64,000 nt of DNA from Neurospora crassa OR74A (taxonomy: Eukaryota > Ascomycota > Sordariomycetes > Sordariales > Sordariaceae): assembly GCF_000182925.2 (NCBI RefSeq), contig NC_026502.1:4340001-4404000 (forward strand), read 5' to 3'. The notes under the pieces were generated by a model. It was not told where the DNA came from, made no database searches, and saw only the letters and a program-made list of their open reading frames with translations. The translations under genes were made by a program, and so were the position numbers. Shown here in pieces: positions 34,618 to 46,696 of the stretch. How positions within the stretch are numbered: position 1 is the first letter of the stretch; every line of letters begins with the position of its first letter.

Positions 34618-36405
34618 ATGATGTCTTCAGATCAAACAGACCACGCAAAGGTGGTCTCTCAGCTCTTTCACGATATCACTGCACACACATCCTACGAGAA
34701 GCTCAAGGGCATTTTTGACCAAAATGCCGAGCTCCGCGACAAAGTCAAAAAGCTCACAACGACTCTGGAGGTGAACCTCGAGAGCCTGCACAACGCCAAA
34801 GCGAAACTGGACAAGTCATGCCAAGAGTTGCAAAAGAAAGACGAGCAAGTCCAGTCTCTTCAGAAGGAGGCCGACCACCTTGGTTCAATACTCACGGCCA
34901 AGACACATGAACTCAAAGAAGGGGCCCAAAACATAACCAGGACTGAAGACGCATTGAAAAGGGCGGAACTCGAAATCGAGGACCTCAGAAAAAGTCTCGA
35001 GGAGGAGCGCAAAAAGACCCAAGACAGGGAAGCCATTGAGCAAGAATTGGGGTTGACTAGACGCGAATTGGATCATTACATGCAAGTGCTCAAGAAATTG
35101 GAAAATTTCTCGGTGCCATTGAAACCTGCATGTACAAGAATGGAAGAAATGTGAGCTGTCCCCCTTTCCCTACTATGTCTGCTCATCATTCTGACGACAC
35201 CGATGTCCAGAACCGCTCGCTTCACCAAGATTTTCGACCTCGCTTGCGATCTAGCCAAGGAATTCTTTGGGACAGACCTTCCCGAGTCTTCCCTAGCCAA
35301 CGCTACCCTGTGGGATCAATTAAAGAAGCACAACATTGTTCACCAAGCTCGGATTCCACTGCCCTTATCCAACACTGCCGCCGCCAAGCAAATGCGCGGC
35401 GTCGCTGCTCTCGCTGTCCTTTATGCAGAGCTACAGAAGCATGTCTTTCAGCCAACGTATTTGTTTGAGGACCCCCGTGCCAACGACGAGTTTAGCAGGT
35501 TACTCAACACCATGGATCCCGCTAAAGAGGCCTATCTGCGCTCCGTGCTCCTCGGCTCCATCGATAAGGACGTCTGGAAGAGAAAGGTCAAGGCCAAGAT
35601 AGAGACAGTGAAAGCCAGTGTGGATGACTGCCTCGGGCCGTTGTTGTCACAGTCAGAACGAACTCGTTTCAAGGACCATCTGGACCGCTTCTGCAAGAGG
35701 GCTTGTCATCATTGGCATTACTTGCAGAAGCTGGAGGACAGGGTACATTACTCGACTAAAGATTGGGTAGTAGCGGGCTCCGAAGCCTATTGGCTGCTTC
35801 CGTTGTCAACCATGGTCGTGGTGAGCGAGGAGCTGCCCGATGAGACGTATCCGGGTGAATATCCTGACAGCCCCAGACAAAACTATTCGCTTATGGGAAA
35901 CGGGCAGTCATCCCCCGTCATGTCTTGCTCAAACGTCACCTTAACACGAGACATAGATAAGTTATCAACGTCACCATCACCGTCCAGGTCGAGAAGCAGA
36001 ACTTTCGACAAAACATCTAGCGCGGCCGCCGCCCTGACCACCGCAGCTGGGCCCAGTGAACTCTTGGCCGTTGTCTGTCCAGCCTTTTACATTGACTCCT
36101 GCATGGTAGAAGAAGATCCTTCCATGATTTCACCGGGCTATGGAGTCTGTGACAGTCAGCTCAAGACAGCCAGGGAAGAAGAGGCCCATTCGACTGGCAC
36201 ACATCACGCGGCCAGGCAGAGTCGAAGATGCCGGGACATGTCGTCAGCTGCCAAGAACCGGAGCCTGGGGATCACAGGATATGGAGTTGGTGATGGTGAG
36301 GACGAACAAGACAGAGAGTTTGAGCATGGTTGCGAGTCTACGCTCTCGTCTTTCTTAAATGCAGGCCAGTCGGAGCTGAGCAATGGGTCAAGGGGAGGTT
36401 GGTGA
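34618..36405 (+). CDS. Coiled-coil protein of unknown function, fungal type
   Basis: Two exons (34618-35150, 35211-36405; 60-bp intron, GTGAGC donor, CTGAC branch, TCCAG acceptor) make 575 residues. Residues about 20-170 form a long heptad-rich coiled coil (for example LRKSLEEERKKTQDREAIEQ). The middle (about 178-370) is a globular, helical, Cys/His/Trp-containing region including RFTKIFDLACDLAKEFFG and CHHWHYLQKLEDRVHY. The C-terminal part is Ser-rich and probably disordered. The start used is the first of two Met codons. No named domain recognised. Confidence 0.7.
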
Positions 36406-37820
36406 GGAGAAAGTGAAGAAATGGACAAGGCGGCGGAGTGACTGAAATTGGAAAGATTCTGGAGTGAAGAAAGAACTTTGAACAAGGACAAAGACAGCGA
36501 GCTGAGCCCAATCTGACCTCCATGTTGACGTTTACATATCTGTTTGTACAACTGGCGCTCAACTACTGCAGGAACATGCATGTTGCAGGTCCAATGCTGT
36601 GGCACTGGGTCACTCACGATCTTTCGTCCGCACGCAGAACACCAACCAATTTACCAATAATGGCTGCCAATTGGAACATTTTATGTGGTGACCGTTGTAA
36701 TGTTAAGTGATGCTCCAAACCCCAGTCGAGATGTGGCTCTCGTTACCGAGCAGATGGTTGAGTATTTCGGGGTAAAATACCACTTTGGTGATCTCCTTTT
36801 TCCACGTTGTCAAAAGTCAATCCATGTTGTCGTTCAGGTACCCGGTAGCTGAGATGCACCAAGACGCAGCAGCTTTACTCCACCGCAACTTTCCAGAAAA
36901 GAATGACCCTCAAAAATCACCCTACATAGGTAGGTAGGTAGAGTAACCCCGGAACTTTTGCTGCTGCCCCTGACGCGGTGGCTAGCAGAGTTCAGTTCTG
37001 GACCGGCCGTCTGGGAGGAGTCAGTCCAGGGGCAAGAACAACTCAGGCGCAACACCCCAGTGCAAGACGCCGGCACTACGGCAACCATGACCTACCTACC
37101 ACCACTGCAGCAGGTGGTGATGCCCCCAAATGAGTGCCCCCCTGGTGGCGGATATCGAACGGACGAGGGGCCTTTCAAAGGGGGCACGGTGCACGGACCA
37201 CCAAGTACCTACTTAGGTTGACAGAAAGGTCGTCGCTGTCGCTGAAAGTCAAGTGGAAGTCCATGACTCAGGTCGTTTCGGGGGGGCCTGGAGGTCCAGC
37301 CACTGCCACTGCCAGAAAGTCTTGGTGATGTCGGTCCGTCTGAGGGGAGGAAGGGAAAAAGAGGCTTCGATCGATGACTGCCCTGAACACACAGCAGATA
37401 CCTACCTACACCTACCAGATTTGCGCCTGACGAGTCGGACGGTGCAGTGGTCTCCTCGGACAGTCACCTCAGTTAGGAGCCAAACCACGCTTTCCCCCAT
37501 TGGGCAGCCTGGTGTCAACAATCAAATTTCCCCACCACAACCACAGGCCGGGCAGGTCGAGCACGTCCACTTTCTGTTGGTTCGTCGGTTCGTTGCTTTG
37601 CTCATCAGGCACTTTCACTTCGTTCCGCCGCCCGCCAAATCCTCAATTTTGCACATCCCATCCATCCCATCCACCGCATCGCTGCCCTTTCTCCAACAAT
37701 CTACCCGCGACGCCGTCTTCCTGACCGAGTCTCGACAACTTTTTGCTTTCCACTTCTTTCTACCACCACCACTACTACTACTACATACTACTTCTTTAAT
37801 ACACACCAACCCCATCCAAA
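36406..37820. other. Upstream region of alpha-tubulin
   Basis: A 1.4-kb non-coding stretch. It carries TAGG/CCTA microsatellite bits (36927-36942, 37401-37412) and, just before the start, CT/CTA-rich leader sequence (about 37760-37800), typical of strong fungal promoters. Confidence 0.5.
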
Positions 37821-39818
37821 ATGCGTGAAATTATCAGCTTGAACGGTATGTCGACAGCTTCCCTATCGTCCATCTCCTGAACCAGGGCACCGCTTTCTCG
37901 CCCGTCTTTCCCGCCCTTCCCGTTCGCCTCCATAGCGGCGCGTGTTGTCGGCGAAAAAGCAGCCTCACCGCCAGCGTGAACCCGTCGCCTACCAAAAGCT
38001 GGCGCATCATCGGCCTCATTCACGACCTATCTGCCTACTCGTCTATCCTCGAAACCAACCGGGCATGCTAACGTAGTTTCCCTCATCTAGTCGGCCAGGC
38101 CGGTTGCCAGATCGCCAACTCCTGCTGGGAGGTATGTCATCGTCCGCCCTCTCCTGTCATCCCCCACCACACGCGACACATCCCGTCGGTCCGAAATAGC
38201 ACCGACAGACGAACCATGGAACATTCGACCACCCTCAAAATCATCATGGGACAAAGAAAACTAACTCCATCATTAGCTTTACTGCCTTGAGCACGGCATT
38301 CAGGTAAGCTTAGCCCCCATCCCTCCCCACGGCATATATCCCCGCCATCCGCACAAGATATGCTAACACACGACACCACAGCCCGATGGTTACCTCACCG
38401 AGGAGCGCAAGGCCGCTGACCCCGACCATGGCTTCAGCACTTTCTTCTCCGAGACCGGTACATAGCGCCCTTGCTCAACATAGCACGCGAAACGGAAGCT
38501 TACAAATACAAATATAGGCAACGGGAAATACGTTCCTCGCACCATCTACGCCGATCTCGAGCCCAACGTCATTGACGAGGTCCGCACCGGCGCTTACCGC
38601 GGTCTCTTCCACCCCGAGCACATGATTAGCGGCAAGGAGGATGCCTCCAACAACTACGCTCGTGGTCACTACACCGTCGGCAAGGAGCTGATCGACCAGG
38701 TCCTCGACAAGGTCCGCCGCGTTGCCGACAACTGCAGCGGTCTCCAGGGTTTCCTCGTTTTCCACTCGTTCGGTGGTGGTACTGGTTCTGGTTTCGGTGC
38801 TCTCCTCATGGAGCGCCTCTCGGTCGACTATGGCAAGAAGTCCAAGCTCGAGTTCTGCGTCTACCCTGCTCCCCAGACTGCCACCTCGGTCGTTGAGCCT
38901 TACAACTCGATCCTCACCACCCACACCACCCTCGAGCACGCCGACTGCTCCTTCATGGTCGACAACGAGGCCATCTACGACATCTGCCGCCGCAACCTCG
39001 GCCTCGAGCGCCCCAACTACGAGAACCTTAACCGCCTGATCGCTCAGGGTATGTCATGGCTTGGCTCTATGACGTGTGTGATTTTCCTAGACTAACTTTT
39101 CCCCCCTCAGTCGTCTCTTCCATTACCGCCTCGCTCCGCTTCGACGGCTCCCTCAACGTCGATCTCAACGAGTTCCAGACCAACTTGGTCCCCTACCCCC
39201 GTATCCACTTCCCTCTGGTTGCCTACGCTCCCGTCATCTCGGCTGCCAAGGCCGCCCACGAGGCCAACTCGGTCCAGGAGATGACCATGTCCTGCTTCGA
39301 GCCCAACAACCAGATGGTCAAGTGCGACCCCCGCCACGGCAAGTACATGGCCACCTGCTTGCTCTACCGCGGTGACGTTGTTCCCAACGACGCCCACGCT
39401 GCCGTCGCTACCCTCAAGACCAAGCGCACCATTCAGTTCGTCGACTGGTGCCCTACTGGTTTCAAGCTTGGTATCTGCTACCAGCCTCCTCACCAGGTCC
39501 CCAACGGCGATCTGGCCAAGGTTAACCGCGCTGTGTAAGTTTCTCTCGATCTCTGTATGCCGTGACACCTAGTGTTCTAACCGTGACAATAGCTGCATGC
39601 TTTCCAACACCACTGCCATTGCCGAGGCCTGGTCCGCTCTTTCGTCCAAGTTTGATCTCATGTACTCCAAGCGTGCCTTCGTCCACTGGTACGTTGGTGA
39701 GGGTATGGAGGAAGGCGAGTTCTCTGAGGCTCGTGAGGATCTTGCGGCCCTTGAGCGCGATTACGAGGAGGTTGCTGCCGACTCGATGGAGGGCGAGGAT
39801 GTCGAGGCCGAGTACTAA
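37821..39818 (+). CDS. Alpha-tubulin
   Basis: Seven exons (37821-37845, 38091-38131, 38277-38303, 38382-38457, 38518-39048, 39111-39534, 39593-39818) join to 449 residues. The product opens [19 protein letters not shown] and contains the GTP-binding [16 protein letters not shown]. It also has the alpha-specific [13 protein letters not shown], the [19 protein letters not shown] segment and [16 protein letters not shown]. The end is an acidic tail closing EDVEAEY with the terminal Tyr. It forms alpha/beta heterodimers of microtubules. The cluster of small 5' exons with the first intron at 245 bp is typical of fungal tubulin genes. Neurospora has two alpha-tubulin genes; which of them this is I cannot tell. 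Confidence 0.98.
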
Positions 39819-41547
39819 GTGCAAGTACAAGTACCGCAACATAGTGTACGGGATCCGCTGCTTGTGAAAGGATAATTGTTGGTACGAGGATGTTGATGGC
39901 ATCAGAAGGAAGAGATATACAAAGTACAGGTGGTGGGAAACCAGAGCCCGCCCGACGTCAGAAAGAATACCCACGGAGTCCCTTGATTGTGGCTTCCTGT
40001 TAGTTGTTTGAAGGGGTGCGCATCAGGTGTTTTGCTAGTGGGATGGTGATGATGATGATGTTGATAATGGGTCATTGTTATTATTCCATGGCGAATGTCA
40101 GTTTGATGTGGCCTTGAGTTGAGAACTTGGGGTTGTTGACACTATTTTGTTGTTAGACTGAAACGTGATAGCCGATTTTAATTGAGTGAAGTAGTAGTAT
40201 TGATGTAAGTGATTGGTCCGAGACAGGTTATGTAGGTGTCAGATCAACATCCAGACCTTCAAGATTAGCAAGTTAAAGTAGTGCATTGCAGTGTCAGACA
40301 TGGAATGAGGGATAGACCACTAGTGGTGTCGAAGGTGGTGGTGTGGAAGCGGGTTGGTGTAGTTGTGGTTATGCATCACGAGTGGCGTTGAGGGTTGGAC
40401 AGAGGGAACGTTGTTGGTTGGAGGTTAGGTTGTGATAAACATGGGAGATGAAGATATGATGGGGGGGGGGGGGGGGGGGTCACTGCCACGGCAGGATAGC
40501 CCAATGCCCTGTGCGAGAGAAAGGTAACCTCCTCAATGTTAGAAGCTCGAGGATAAAGAACAGTTGTATCTATATAGCTTCGGCCTCAGAGACTAGTACA
40601 GTATATTGGAAGGTTGAAGATAGATTTCGCCGGGAAGTATGTAGCTCAGCATGTTTATATCCACATCAATAATCCGTCTTTGGGATATGACATCGATACC
40701 TAGATAAATGGCACAAATGCACGGCTGCATCACAGAACATTGCAGCGCCGCTCTTGTACAGGCGGGCGGGCAACCAAGATGACCGACTCCGCACTCTGTG
40801 GCACTAACAGCCGCTAGACCCAGCAGCGAACATTACGGGTGGAGCACATTGGCTTCAACAAGATCCACTTTTCATCTTGGCGGGTCGAACGACGGGAAGC
40901 TCTGTAGCGCCCGCTGAAGCAAGTCACTGAGCACAGTTGTCGTCGCATTCCCAACTGCCCAACCCGACCTCACCAGATCACTACCTACAAGCACACACCG
41001 AGGAGCGAGGCAGACGGGAGGCAGCAATCTGGCCCAGACACCACGACCAGGCACGGCATAGGTACAGGTAGTAGCCCGTCGTCATCAGTCTTGCGTCGTC
41101 CTAATAATTCTACTTGGCTTGAAGTGTATTCGACGGATTGCCCTTGTGCTTTGGTTGTCTCATCCACCCGAAACATCGTCGAGATCCAATCCCTTCCTGT
41201 TGCGACATCATCCCGTCCAGGGCGTCATTCCCCTTTCCGCGACCCGGCAACCTCAGCTCACCTCAGCGAGCGGAACACCCGCCCCAATCCATACCTACCT
41301 ACCTATCATCTCCACCAACAACCAACACCAACCAACACCACCAACCTATTGACCTCAGCCCAGAAACCCGACATTACTTGCCTGGGCCGCCGACTGACCT
41401 CACCTGTACTACGAATAATACTTTGGGAAAGAGAAACACTGGGCTATCCACCGACGGTAGCTGGTCCCAGTAACCAGATTCATCCATCACCATAATAACC
41501 AAAACTACCCACCCACAAGTCCTCTGCGCAGAGGGTACAGCTTGCCC
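39819..41547. other. Intergenic region between alpha-tubulin and the Ede1-type gene
   Basis: About 1.7 kb holding the tubulin 3' UTR, a G-run (listed separately) and the leader of the next gene with CCTACCTA repeats near 41282-41300. No coding frame is convincing. Confidence 0.5.
40461..40479 (+). repeat. Poly-G tract (19 G)
   Basis: Nineteen consecutive G in non-coding DNA downstream of alpha-tubulin. Length may be unreliable as homopolymers are error-prone in assemblies. Confidence 0.8.
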
Positions 41548-44267
41548 ATGATGGCTTCTGATCCCGATGCTGGTGAGCCCCTCCTCAGTTTCCCCATGTC
41601 CTTTGACCCAACAGGAGCTAAACTCCCATGCGACCAGGCGTCCCCAACCTGAACCTCTCCCCCGAGGAGAAGCGAGTCTACGGCCAACTCTTCCGCGCCG
41701 CCGATACCGATAGCGTTGGCGTCATCACCGGCGAGGTGGCTGTCAAGTTCTTTGAAAGGACAAAGTTGGATTCCCGCGTTTTGGGCGAGGTCAGTCATCG
41801 GATTCCTGTCTCCCGCCCTTTGCTACACCAGCTGACGTATATCCTTCCCAACAAAAGATATGGCAAATCGCCGACAAGGAAAACAGGGGCTTCCTCACCC
41901 CAGCAGGCTTCGGCGTCGTCTTGCGGCTTATCGGGCACGCGCAAGCCGGTCGCGAACCTTCCCCCGAGCTCGCCCTGTCGCAGGGTCCCATTCCGAGATT
42001 TGACGGCTTCACCCCGACTCCCGCCCCCGTTCCCGTCCCCGGTCCGGCCCAGTCGCCGGCCGTGCCTGCTGCTATGGTTTCCCCGCAGGCCACCGGCTCC
42101 GGCCCCATCCGGATCCCGCCCCTGACCCCCGAGAAGGTCGCCCAGTACTCGGCCCTGTTCGAGAGACAGCCGCTGCTGCAGGGAAACATGCTCCCTGGCG
42201 AGCAAGCGAAGCAGATCTTTGAGAAGTCGGGGCTGTCTAATGAGATTCTGGGAAGAATTTGGATGCTGGCCGATACAGAGCAGCGTGGTGCGCTGGTGTT
42301 GACCGAGTTCGTCATTGCCATGCACTTGCTTACTTCGATGAAGACGGGTGCTTTGCGCGGTTTGCCCACCATCCTTCCTGCCGCGCTGTACGAAGCCGCC
42401 ACGAGACGTGGCCCCGTTGGCGGTATTAATCCTCCTCCCGGCCGATCCCCGACGACCGCTACTCCGCCCCTTCCGCCCGCTGCTAGACACCTTACCGGCC
42501 CGGCGCAACTTACCCAGACGAGAACCGGCAGCCCATTAGGACGTCCGCCACTTCCCGCGCAACCGACTGGGGACTGGTTGATTACCCCGGCGGACAAGGC
42601 GCGGTTCGACCTGCTGTATGAGGAGCTGGACAAGCAGAAGAAAGGCTTCATTACCGGCGAGGAGGCCGTGCCCTTCTTCAGCCAGTCCAACCTCAACGAG
42701 GATGTGCTTGCTCAGATTTGGGACTTGGCGGACATCAACTCGGCTGGTCGTCTCACCCGGGACGAGTTTGCCGTTGCCATGTACTTGATCAGAGAGCAAA
42801 GAACCAAGCCCGGTCAGGTCCCTCTGCCTACTACTCTGCCCCCCAACTTGATTCCTCCTAGCATGCGCGCCCCGCAGGGCAGACCTCAGACTGCTGCTGG
42901 TGGCTTCCAGCCCCCTCGCCCGCAGCCACCTGCGCCGAAGCCTTCGGCCTTGGACGACTTGTTTGGGTTGGACGAGCCTCAGCCTCCTGCTCCCGGTCCG
43001 GCGCCGGTCCAGGTACCTATTGCTACGGGTGGATCGGTCGATCCGTTTGGTAACAGTGCTAGTCCCATTGCGCCGTCTTCCCCTATCCGCCCAGTTGCGA
43101 CGGGCTCCAACTTTAAGCCGTTTGTTCCTTCGTCGTCTTTTGGTCGCGGCTTGACTACGCATGTTACCGGAGGCTCGACTGGCTCGGCACCGGCGGGTGG
43201 TGTTAGAACTTCTCCGATGCCGCCAACAGTTGAGGATGATTTGCTAGGTGACGCCGACCCCGAAGTGAACAACAAGCTCTCCAACGAGACTACCGAGCTC
43301 GCCAACCTTTCTAACCAGATCGGCTCGCTCACCAAGCAGGTTCAGGATGTCCAGACTCAGCGAACCAACACACAGAACGAGTTGAGCCAAGCCAGTCAGC
43401 AAAAGAAGAACTTTGAACAACGCCTTACCCAGCTGCGCGCCCTGTACGAGAAGGAAGCCCAGGACGTCCGCGCTCTCGAGACGCAGCTCAGTACCGCCAA
43501 GGCGGAGACTAAGAAACTCCAGACCGAGTTCGCCATGATCGAAGCCAGTTATCTCGAGCTGCAGAACCAGCACCGCACGGTTGTTGCTGGCTTGCAAGCC
43601 GACCAGCAGGAGAACGCCTCGTTGAAGGAAAAGATTCGTACGGTCAACGGCGAGATTGCCCAGCTTAAGCCGCTGGTTGAGAAGTTGAAGAGCGAGGCCA
43701 GGCAGCAGAAGGGGATGGTGGCCATCAACAAGAAGCAGTTGAGCACGGTGGAGGGCGAAAAGGGCAAGCTACAGAACGAGGTTGAAGACCTTAACAAGGA
43801 GAAGGAGGAGCTGGCTAGACAGGTGGACTTGGCGAGACAAGCTAGCCCGGTGCAGCCGGTTGCTAGTCCCGCTCTTTCCACTGGAAGTGGTAACAACCCC
43901 TTCTTCAGGAGAACGGGAAGTGCTGACATCGGCGCTGCGTTTGCCTCGAGGTCCATGAGCGGACAGAGTTTCGATGATGTGTTCGGTCCCTCGTTGAACG
44001 TCCCTGTTCAGAGCCCGACGCCACCTCCTGCTGCTGCTTCTCCTGTTCCCCAGGTTCAGGCGTTCAAGGCGCAGAACACCGGCACGTCGACCGGTAGTTT
44101 CGGTTCGGGGTCGTTCGCCACGCCGGGAAGCACTTCGCCTACGCTGTCTAGGCAGCCTACTATCACCGCTGAAAGCACTGCTGCTCCTGGTGGTGCCTTC
44201 TCGCCCTTCGGTGAGCCCAGCGGTTCTGGTTCTCGCGCTCCTTCTCGCCATGGCTCGCGGGATCAAG

Positions 44268-44301
<34 letters not shown>

Positions 44302-45736
44302 CCCCATCGAGCCCGTCCGAACCGGCCAGTCTGCTACTTCCAACCGTCCCATGTCGCCCGCATCCATTACTAGCCAGTCTAAGCCCGCCGCCGTCCCTGT
44401 CGAGGCCGACCCTTTCGCCGTGAACACGGATGCCAAGGCGAAGGAGGACTTTGAGAGTGCTTTCGCTAGCTTCAAGAACACGCAGGCTAAGCCCGCTGCT
44501 GCTGCGGAGACTGCAAAGGCTGGTGGATTCAACAAGGTTGACTCGGAGTTCCCGCCTATTTCGGAGTTGGAGAGGGACGATGAGAGTGATTCGGACAGCG
44601 AGGCGGGTGAGGACAAGGGTGGGTTTGGATTTGATGATGATTTCGCGCCTGCTAGTCCTGTCAAGCCTCCCGTGGGTGCTGAGGCCGGCCAAGCCGAAAC
44701 AGTGACTGCGCCAGCTGCTGCTGAGCCAGTTGCCAGGTAAATACGCTCCAGTACTGCTTTCTGTTTTGCTTTGGTGTGTCTTTTTTTGTTTTATTTTTGA
44801 TTTCCCTGTATACCCCAGTTTTGTACAACGAAACAGCAAGACTGATCTGATCCGCTGTACAGCGAGACACCTTCATTCACTACTGCCCCTGTCACATCTA
44901 CAGATTCTCCAGCTGCCCTAGAGGTATCTAACACCGAAAACCGCAGCACTAGCGCCGCCGCTACTAGCAACACCAACCTCGACGACATCTGGGGCACTGG
45001 TTCTCCCGCTCCCGCCACTGCTCAACCCCCCGCTGCTGCCCAACCCCCTGCTGCCGCCTCTCAAGCCTCCTCCAAGGGTGCCTTTGACGATCTAGATGAC
45101 GAATTCGCCGACCTTGAAGACGCCAAGGAAGGCAGCTCCGCCGACGACGTAGAAGACTTTGCCAACATTTCCCGCTCCGGATTTGGCGATGACGGTTTTG
45201 GCAGCGGTAGTCAGTTTGGCTCTCCCCCGCCCAGCCAGCCCAAGAGTGATTTCGATTTTGTCCCTTCCCACCAGGCGACCCAGTCGCAGGGATCGTTCGC
45301 TGCGCCAAAGGCGGATGCCCATGATTGGGACGCCATTTTTGCGGGTCTGGATGACGGAAGCCAGGCTCAGCAGGGTGGACAAAGCCCGTTTGAGAGCTTG
45401 GAGACGCCCAGACCGGGATCGTCTGCTAACCCCCAAGCCCAAACTGGTGGGGAGCAAAAGGAGGGTGGTGACAAGGAGCAAAAGAAGGAGGGTGCTGAGG
45501 AGAGGCCAGTACCTGGCAGAGCGTTGACGGAGTCAGGCGAACACGATGATCCGATTGTGAAGAATCTGACGAGTATGGGCTACTCGAGACAGGATGCCGT
45601 GAAGGCGTTGGAGAAGTATGATTATAACTTGGAGAGGGTGAGTCCTCTTACACCTTAAGAAAAAGAGAGAGTGTGTGTGATGAGGGATTACTAACTTTCT
45701 CTTAGGCCGCCAACTACCTTGCTAGCCAGTCCTAAG
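41548..45736 (+). CDS. ede1: Ede1-type EH-domain and UBA endocytic scaffold
   Basis: Five exons (41548-41572, 41638-41789, 41858-44736, 44863-45637, 45707-45736) join to 1286 residues. EH domains are visible at about residues 10-95 (SPEEKRVYGQLFRAADTD), 148-217 (GRIWMLADTEQRGALVLTEF) and 305-371 (AQIWDLADINSAGRLTRDEF). Then follow a Pro/Gly-rich linker and a coiled coil (about 527-724). Next is a low-complexity region with a 9-Ala run (44273-44299). A UBA domain lies at about 1247-1286 (KNLTSMGYSRQDAVKALEKY). Its last ten codons sit on a tiny final exon. This order matches yeast Ede1/Eps15, which initiates clathrin-coated pits by binding NPF-motif adaptors and ubiquitin. The acceptor of intron 2 is AAAAG, which is atypical, but the joined EH domain is continuous. 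Confidence 0.93.
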
Positions 45737-46696
45737 TAAGACTTTGCTAGTTTAGGGAGAGGTGATTTGATGGTCAGATTCAGTGAAAAGACAACATGAT
45801 GTGAGCCACAGCGAAGCCACATATCGAATGGTTTGAAGATGAACCATACATATTACGTGAAAGCAGGCAAGTGAGCAAGAAAAGAAGACCCTCATGTGGA
45901 CGAACATGTGAAGTACGGTACGGATTGTTGGTTGGGTGGGTGGGTGGCTGGCAACGAAAAGCGTTGCGTAAGAAAGAAGTCAAGAGTCAAGTCGAGTCGT
46001 TTTGATACCTCCCATCGTTTTTCATTTCCTTTTAAACAAATATCCTGTCTGTCTCTGTCCTGTCGGGACATGGAAGCTACCTATCTCTATCTTTCAATCT
46101 CTTTTTCTGTTGATGTCTGTTTACGGGTATCTACCCCAGCATGGCTAGCTGAGTTGCTATGCCGCAGCTTTTTCTCTTTTTGTATGTTATGTACCTGTCA
46201 GTACGTATAGTACTGTGTTAGTTTGTAGTGGTAATATCAATAAGTGGATGTAGCCGCTTGTCGAGCGGTTGTTGATGTTTGTTTGAGTTTGTTCGGAGGA
46301 GGAACGTGAGAGTGAAGGTTACCGAGTGTCACGAGAAGATACTTAGGTAGGCGCTTGTGGATTTCCCGAGCGCCGTTTAATTTTGTTTTATTGGTGTTTG
46401 AATTCTGGATCCAGCTATGTAGAGATCCAACGCAATGAAAAGGGTATGTGGTCACTTCCTGAACGCATATACTCGCTCACTAGAAGTACTTTGCTAACAT
46501 ACCTACCTCTAGGATATCCGTCACGTCCGCCCACCTAGTTTCCGTTCTTCCACATGCACCCTACCCATTCACTCCTTCACCTCCTTCCTCCCGCACACAA
46601 CACCATAGGTAGGTAGGTATCTCCCCCACCTACCCTCTCGCACTTTCCAATTTATGTAGCCCAGCTATTACTTATTATCCTTTCATTCTTTCCATC
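45737..46696. other. Convergent 3' intergenic region
   Basis: Between the Ede1-type stop and the minus-strand polyQ gene. It contains TAGGTAGGTAGG (46605-46616) microsatellite sequence and no gene. Confidence 0.5.

Noticed and set aside
38475-38939. Long antisense frames across alpha-tubulin exons (also 39107-39568)
   Set aside because: Same codon-bias shadow effect; no start, splice or domain support.
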